Assembly (NCBI GenBank): GCA_030062745.1
Contig: CP099848.1
Coordinates: 16,107,081-16,171,080, forward strand
Direction of reading: 5' to 3'
Origin: Capitulum mitella
Taxonomy: Eukaryota; Arthropoda; Thecostraca; Pollicipedomorpha; Pollicipedidae
DNA length: 64,000 nt
Made by a program: the position numbers and the translations under genes. The notes beneath the pieces were generated by a model that had not been told where the DNA came from, did no database searches, and was given only the letters and a program-made list of their open reading frames with translations. Position 1 is the stretch's first letter, and every line of letters starts with the position of its first letter. Positions 59,379 to 64,000 of this stretch are shown here, one piece after another.

Positions 59379-61658
59379 TATACATCCTGCGTGAGGTGAG
59401 TCAAGTGACGGACAAAGCACATGACGGAACTGAGAAGTCTGAATGGTCGTGGTGGAAATTTATAGTTTAGGTACCTGAAGTCAGGGGTAACGTTCTGTGT
59501 AAATAATGGGCGGGGGAAGAGGCAACGGCCTGACTACGTAACCTTTCCCCGAATGAGTTTGTCAACAGATTTAGCCGCTTTCTTTTGATCGACATTATTT
59601 TCCATTTTTAAAATTTCGTTATGATTTACCATCTACAACGCTTTCTTCCCCTCCTTAAAACTGATAGAAAATACTGGGAAGGGACCTGCCTAAATCACCT
59701 GAGGGGGCGGGGAGACCCGCATTGGGAGGCAATGGCTGCTGCCAAAGTGCATAAAATGACCCCTGGTAGCAGTAGGTTTACTAACCTGATTTTACTGGCA
59801 TTCGGCTGAATCAGATTCGGATTCGGAATCAGACAGAATTAACTACACTGGAACTAGATTCCGAATCGATTCCACTTGTAATTGGTGGTTAGGGCCTGGA
59901 TTCGGATTCGGAGTCATTTGCCTCGTTCTGGAGTTGGGATCAATCCCGGTCAAGCGGAATCAAGCACAAGGCTGGCGCCCAGCCGCCCTCATGACCACCC
60001 CGTCAGCCACCGAACGGCACCACCATCAGCTGGGCACGAATTCTGCCCAATTAAATTACGTCGTACGAAAACAAACGCGAGGTAAATGAAACCCAGCCGC
60101 CCCCGCGACCATTCGGACCTCCGATTCGGCCTGAGGCCGCGCCGGCCACGGCAGCTGAGGACTGGAGAGTTCGGGCGGGGCCAGCGGAGGCTCACCGTGG
60201 GCGCCAGGCAACTGGACGTGCAAAAGTAGATGGCCGCCAGGTAGCCGTTCCTGTGGATAACGATTTCGCCGATGCGGAACTGGCGGAGCGGCCGGCAGCA
60301 CATCTTCATCGGCTCGGTCACCGGCGGCTGCGGCAGGGGGTCAGACAGCCAGGAGTACAGCGGCGAGGCCGGCCGGACGTCAAGGCACGCCGACACCGTG
60401 GTGAGGACCGCCCAGGCATCGTCGGGTCACGGACCAGCTCGGCAGTTCTCAATCACGGCTCACGACCGGCCAAACGAAGTGATAACGCAGACGTGCGCGC
60501 GAAAAAGGTGGAATGCTTGACAAGGTAGTAGACAAGGACCAAAGCCACTTGTCGTCCAAAAATGACCAACCATCAAGCAGCATGACATCAGTCACTAGCC
60601 TGTTTGTCTATGTATAACAAATGTACCGATGACAACCAACAAATGGAATAGCAATATGCTCCTTCCCTGTACCAAATAAACAGAAAAAGCACTGGATAAC
60701 ACTGGTAGTTGCCCAGATGTCCGACACGGGGCTAGCCCCCAGAACGCGCAGCCACGTGCTCACCAGGTCCCAGGCGGTCGGCCACAGGGCGGCCGCCGAC
60801 GCCCGCAGGTGTCTGTAGAGCCGCCGCAGACTGGAGACGAACTCGGTCATCCTGTCTAGGTCGGCCGCGGGCATCTCGGCTCGGTGCACGCGGATGTACT
60901 CCTGCCGACCACGCCATCGCCGATGTGGGCCACGGCAGCGGCGGAAGGAGGGGGGGGGGGGGTCCGGCCGGGCCTCCGCCGATTTGCCGAAAAAAGTGCC
61001 GAGAGGGTGGCAATCAACCAAATTGGCTGGTAAGCCAGAAACCTGCCCCAGCACAGCTGGCAGTAATTCATGGTGGTCGACGTATGAAATCTTTCCGAGA
61101 TATTATGAGTTAATACTAAACATATAGTTCTCAACAGTAAATGACAATTCATGGCATACGACAGTGTTTCACAAAGGCAGTGAGAGAATAAAAAAAAACA
61201 CATGTAAAGCTCAAGGATTCAACATTACTTTTGACAAAGTTTTAACGTCCAAGGTCCGTTTAATGATCTCTGGTCGCAACTGACAAAACGTTTACTACTA
61301 ACACTTTTACAAAATTTAGCCATGTGCAACAGTCCGTTAAACCCAGCAAACACGGCCAAGACAACTGAGTAACACAAAGAACGCCCATAAATACGACGTT
61401 CGCAAGAGGTTGCCCCAGTCCAAAGGCCCAGTGCACGGGCGACTATCGCGGCGGCGGTGCTCTGACCTTGACCAGGCGGCGGGCGTACATGGGCCTCTCG
61501 GAGCTAAGCCAGTCGGCCAGCCGGCTCATGGTGTCGTAGTCGAGCACGAACCTGCCTCGGCTCCAGACGGCCATGGCCTGCATGGCGCGCAGGTCGGCCG
61601 GGCTGAGGCACGGCTCCTGCATCGGCACGGCAGCCGCCAGCGCAATCCGCGCCACCAG
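50633..61658 (-). CDS. FBXO21-like protein, YccV/hemimethylated-DNA-binding-type domain (3' part, 5 exons)
   Basis: FBXO21 is an SCF ubiquitin-ligase substrate adaptor that carries an F-box, a SirB1/transglutaminase-like region and a C-terminal YccV-like domain. Exons read leftward: 61658-61467, 60901-60764, 60327-60196, 53320-53215, 52398-50633, with agreeing phases and consensus splice sites. The YccV-like domain is split over the last three: RQFRIGEIVIHRNGYLAAIY...CLAPT | EWVRQNLRR...QQPFYYLLLDGDMSALAPE | EELWLAPEPCPINHTEVGRY, FVRFDGRRYHP. These match the order QPFYxVLxxDGS...AxENL...HPxVGxYFxxFxGxxY that I remember from FBXO21. The two upstream exons are helical and not individually recognised. 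The F-box and the start lie beyond the right edge or were not found. The tail after the domain is unusually long (about 540 aa) and acidic. Confidence 0.72.
53215..53320 (-). CDS. FBXO21-like gene, YccV-like domain exon
   Basis: Minus acceptor CTCCCGTGCAG, donor GGAGG|GTGAGT. It encodes EWVRQNLRRDSLMRGL and QQPFYYLLLDGDMSALAPE, the core of the YccV-like fold. Confidence 0.85.
53340..53815. repeat. Degenerate short-period tandem repeat
   Basis: A unit like CTGAACACCCTGTCAGACATG recurs roughly every 25-50 bp with many changes (ACTGAACAGCCCGTCCAACAT, ACCGAACGCCCTGTCCGACA, CTGAACCCTGTCAGACGTG, CTGAACACCTTATCGACAC). It lies within the large intron of the FBXO21-like gene, next to the acceptor at 53321. 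Confidence 0.55.
53940..54090. repeat. GATTCGGAATC-rich block, copy 1
   Basis: Contains many GAATCGGAAT/GATTCGGAAT words. A similar block lies at 59800-59965. Confidence 0.5.
54157..54206. repeat. (TA)n microsatellite
   Basis: About 50 bases of alternating AT. Confidence 0.9.
54489..58170. mobile_element. hAT-family DNA transposon, 3,682 bp, with intact 8-bp target duplication
   Basis: Left end CATAGGTGGGCATCGTTACT; right end AGTGCCCACCTATG, its inverse over at least 12 bp. GTAGTAGG flanks it on both sides (54481-54488 and 58171-58178), the 8-bp duplication expected for hAT. Subterminal DNA on both ends carries many TCCGTTAC/GTAACGGA repeats, probably transposase-binding sites. A BED-finger-like frame lies on the minus strand at 57458-57159. 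No full transposase is visible, so it is likely defective. Confidence 0.9.
57159..57458 (-). pseudogene. hAT transposase N-terminal remnant (BED-finger-like)
   Basis: 99 codons on the minus strand: an acidic start, then YFEFKEERKNVIFTYVLCRP and SSLSNLKAHIKRKH. NLxxHIxRKH is the His end of a BED zinc finger, as in hAT transposases. Only one Cys of the usual pair is present, and no downstream RNase H-like catalytic part follows in frame. It sits in the right half of the hAT element, as a transposase start should if read inward. Confidence 0.65.
58331..58642 (+). repeat. About 190-bp imperfect tandem duplication
   Basis: GGTATTTGGTGAC...GGACACACAGCCTCTT...CTTGGGTCAAGTC...GTGTCTCGTCGG occurs at about 58331 and 58519, with a third start at about 58626. 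Smaller GTCAGTCAGTCGTC units join the copies. Confidence 0.8.
58643..59311. other. Intronic, no feature seen
   Basis: Part of the large intron of the FBXO21-like gene. No exon-like motif is recognised. Confidence 0.4.
59312..59378. repeat. (TA)n(CA)n compound microsatellite
   Basis: About 47 bases of TA followed by about 20 bases of CA. Confidence 0.9.
59800..59965. repeat. GATTCGGAATC-rich block, copy 2
   Basis: GATTCGGATTCGGAATCAG and related words are repeated; similar to 53940-54090. The pair might be the ends of one older element, but no terminal repeat or target duplication could be fixed. Confidence 0.5.
60196..60327 (-). CDS. FBXO21-like gene, exon starting the YccV-like domain
   Basis: Minus acceptor CCCCTGCCGCAG, donor ACG|GTGAGC, 44 codons in phase 0. 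It encodes CRPLRQFRIGEIVIHRNGYL, AAIYFCTSSCLAPT. In FBXO21 the equivalent segment, as I remember it, has HxxYGYxGVIYGWDxxC; here it is shorter. Confidence 0.8.
60764..60901 (-). CDS. FBXO21-like gene, helical exon
   Basis: Minus acceptor GTGGTCGGCAG, donor CTG|GTGAGC, 46 codons, phase 0. It encodes EYIRVHRAEMPAADLDRMTE, then an amphipathic FVSSLRRLYRHL helix. Assigned to this gene by phase, strand and spacing; no domain is recognised. Confidence 0.65.
61467..61658 (-). CDS. FBXO21-like gene, upstream exon
   Basis: Minus acceptor CGTCGGCCGCAG, donor AAG|GTCAGA, 64 codons, phase 0. It encodes LVARIALAAAVPMQEPCLSP, then a helical RLADWLSSERPMYARRLVK. Assigned by phase and position; not recognised by motif. 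Confidence 0.65.
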
Positions 61659-64000
61659 CTGCGGCCGACGGCGGTGGAGGGTCAGAAGGGTCAGATAACA
61701 GACAGGCCGGCACGTCAGTCAGCCACAATCGGCCGGGGAAACGAACGACTGGCGGAACGCCTCCAATGGCTAGGCGGAGCGTCTCTAGCGGCGCAGACGA
61801 CCACATCATCCTGAGGTCCAGCACGCTGACCCGCACGCTGACCCGCAGACAGGTCCAGAGAACGGCCGTGACCGCCCGCCCGCGTCCAGCTCAAAACAAA
61901 CCTACACCACAACGCGCGTACACGGCAAAGCATCGCACACCCGCCGTGGCTCCAGCCCATTTCAAGAGGTTGACAGCCCCGTCCCAGCTCGGTGAGCCGC
62001 TCACGGGTGGAACTTCGACGTACGGTTCTCCACAAAAGTAATGGTAGGTATTAGGCTGCTAGACAATATGGAATGTATTCCCCGAATCGTAGGTAATACA
62101 TCGTCACAAGTACACAGCATGGTAGGTGACAATGCTTCGCATCATTCTATACAGATGCGCTCATCTGCATTGTCTTAGTATCGCTAAATTTTCCAAAATA
62201 TTTTTTGCTTCACTCGCCAGAGTTTTCACCGCCTCCTGCTGGGTGCGTCCCTGCCAGTTACGACCCTTCGCTGACAGGTGGCGGATTGTGTCGGGGGCAT
62301 GTTAAGAGGCTGCCTTTCGTAGTAGATCGGACAGTTCTTAACACGCCGACCCATGAGCAGATGTGTTTCGTGCGCTGTAAGAGGGAAGACAGGACCAGCT
62401 TCCCATTCATTGGCGTAGTGGCTAGGTACTGAGCAACATGACCAACACAGTCGCGCACTGCACAGCGTTCTTGATTGGTCGCGTGGTATTACCATTGAAC
62501 CTAAAATGGGTGATGCGGAATCGCGAGTTCGCGCCCCTGGATAACCGTTTTGTTTCTTTCTTCTCTGTTCTCATTTCTGAGCACATAGGCTACATGGGAA
62601 CATTGAGATGCACACTATGTCAGGAACAGATGCGTGACACAACGTGATGATATCAAGCGACTGGAAATAACCCATCAGCTATAAATACTGATGTCTACCT
62701 TGAGGAAGGTATAAGGTCCATCCTAACCTAAACCGGCAGCGAGCGATATCTTTAATTAAGACGTCATTAAACGGCATTTAGGCTCAGTCGGGGGAGACAG
62801 AGCTCTAATTCCTACCAGGCGGCGGAAAATACTAAACTCCTGTCTTGTGAAATGTCCGTAAAGTTAAGAATGCTGGACACACCCCACACCTATCTTGGCA
62901 TTACTTGATGTGTAATTATGCTTGACAAACCACTTGTGTTATGTTTTTGACACGCGCAGTAGAGGGCCTCTGAAAATTACACGCAGTGGAGGAGAGGCGC
63001 GAAATTCTCCACCCCCTCCCTCTCCCCCCTCAGAAACCAGCTGGTGACATGAAACTTTCAGAGTGAGTGGAAAGCTGCGGGCAACTACATCTGTCCAAAT
63101 TTCGTAACCATAAGGCAATACCTGCGAGGTCAGATCGGGTGAAATGTTCAAAATTTCGTCAATTTGGCAGCTTCTGTGGCTTTTTCCCGGACCGAAAGTA
63201 TGCAAAAATCAGACTTATCCTCATTTCTAGGGAGATCCACGATGGCTAGCAAACATATTACAGCATTTAACTTCAGATCGCTCGTATATCGCCCTTGGTA
63301 ACGCATGGCCGGGGGGGGGGGGGCGATCGGCTGGTTTTACCGCTCTGCGGTTGAGTTACGGGGCGAAACCTCCAAAAACGCCCATCTCATTTTTTTCGTT
63401 TTGACGACGCACTAGATATCAGTTTAGTGTACGAAAACAGACAATCCGTGACAAACATGAGGTCGGAGACGGAGACGGAGACGGATTTCGCCCCCTCCAC
63501 TGGATTCCGGCCGGAGATTTCCGACGTGAGGCCCTTTCATAACGAAGTCTCATTTCAGAGTAGCCCCTGCAAGAACATTTTACATTGTCGCTATTCTAAG
63601 GAATGATTAATGTTTTACACTATACCAAATATGTATTAACACTGTATCAAACGAGACATTTTTGTCGCACTTTATCACCTTCTCCCCTCGGTACTCGGTA
63701 AGCAAAAATAATTTGGGAATGTCCCCTGCCCCTTCATGAAACGTTCCTACGCCTCTGCGGTGACACCATATATTACTACTGTATGGGTATCTCACGACGG
63801 TACTACACGGTCGCCCGCTTCATTCGTTTCTTTGAAATGATGCGTATACAAAGGCATGCATATCATGCACCATTGGTAATTTGCGCGAACGGTTCAGACC
63901 TAGCCAAGTTAAACAGAAATTGCAGTTATGCAAAGCCATCCAATAGAAGACATCGGTGACATGAGTGGATCCGTGCCAGTGACACCATGGTGTCAAACGT
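61659..64000. other. Presumed intron or 5' flank of the FBXO21-like gene; no feature called
   Basis: I looked for F-box or SirB1-like exons on the minus strand and found none. The sequence contains poly-G/C runs (60947, 63310) and CGTTCCTACGCCTC at 63745, a scrap of a common repeat end. Confidence 0.35.

Overview
This window is eukaryotic nuclear DNA with small GC-rich exons, GT-AG introns, much repeat sequence and degraded transposons. The gene content (novel-type protein kinase C, SCAR/WAVE, a YccV-domain F-box protein, a two-domain phosphoethanolamine N-methyltransferase) fits an invertebrate animal, probably an arthropod such as a crustacean. That placement is an inference. Every exon below was placed by hand from splice sites, reading phase and remembered family motifs; no alignment was run.

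Layout. 1-9.1 kb: repeat-rich DNA with no supported gene and one GC-rich island. 9.1-20.6 kb (+): a novel-type PKC gene. One 4.1-kb exon encodes about 1,375 disordered residues and splices in frame to nine small exons carrying a complete kinase domain; the model totals 1,769 aa. 20.6-38.8 kb: no supported host gene. It holds a degenerate long-period satellite, a small hAT-like element, a LINE reverse-transcriptase scrap, a Penelope-like element with inverted ends, and a local templated insertion containing a 108-bp perfect inverted copy. 38.8-39.75 kb (-): the last exon of a SCAR/WAVE gene, abutted by a broken non-LTR retrotransposon (39.78-41.22 kb, -). 42.26-48.62 kb (+): a complete eight-exon phosphoethanolamine N-methyltransferase gene (501 aa). 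50.6-61.7 kb (-): the 3' part of an FBXO21-like gene, five exons, start beyond the right edge; its large intron contains a 3.7-kb hAT element with an exact 8-bp target duplication. 62-64 kb: no gene seen.

Most interesting signal: exon/intron junctions in this window are repeatedly copied into the neighbouring intron. PMT intron 1 contains about 37 tandem copies of a 39-bp unit, each with a branch-point-like CTGAC, a CCCCAG acceptor and the first 8 nt of exon 2. Because 39 is a multiple of three and no unit has a stop, the nearest three decoy acceptors would add 13, 26 or 39 residues in frame. The PKC intron before the LLVKEPALRLG exon has three degraded copies of its acceptor plus exon start, the nearest giving an in-frame 22-codon extension. 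Copies of a PMT donor and of the last PMT acceptor also occur. The PKC additionally lacks the activation-loop threonine and has Asp at the hydrophobic-motif phosphosite.
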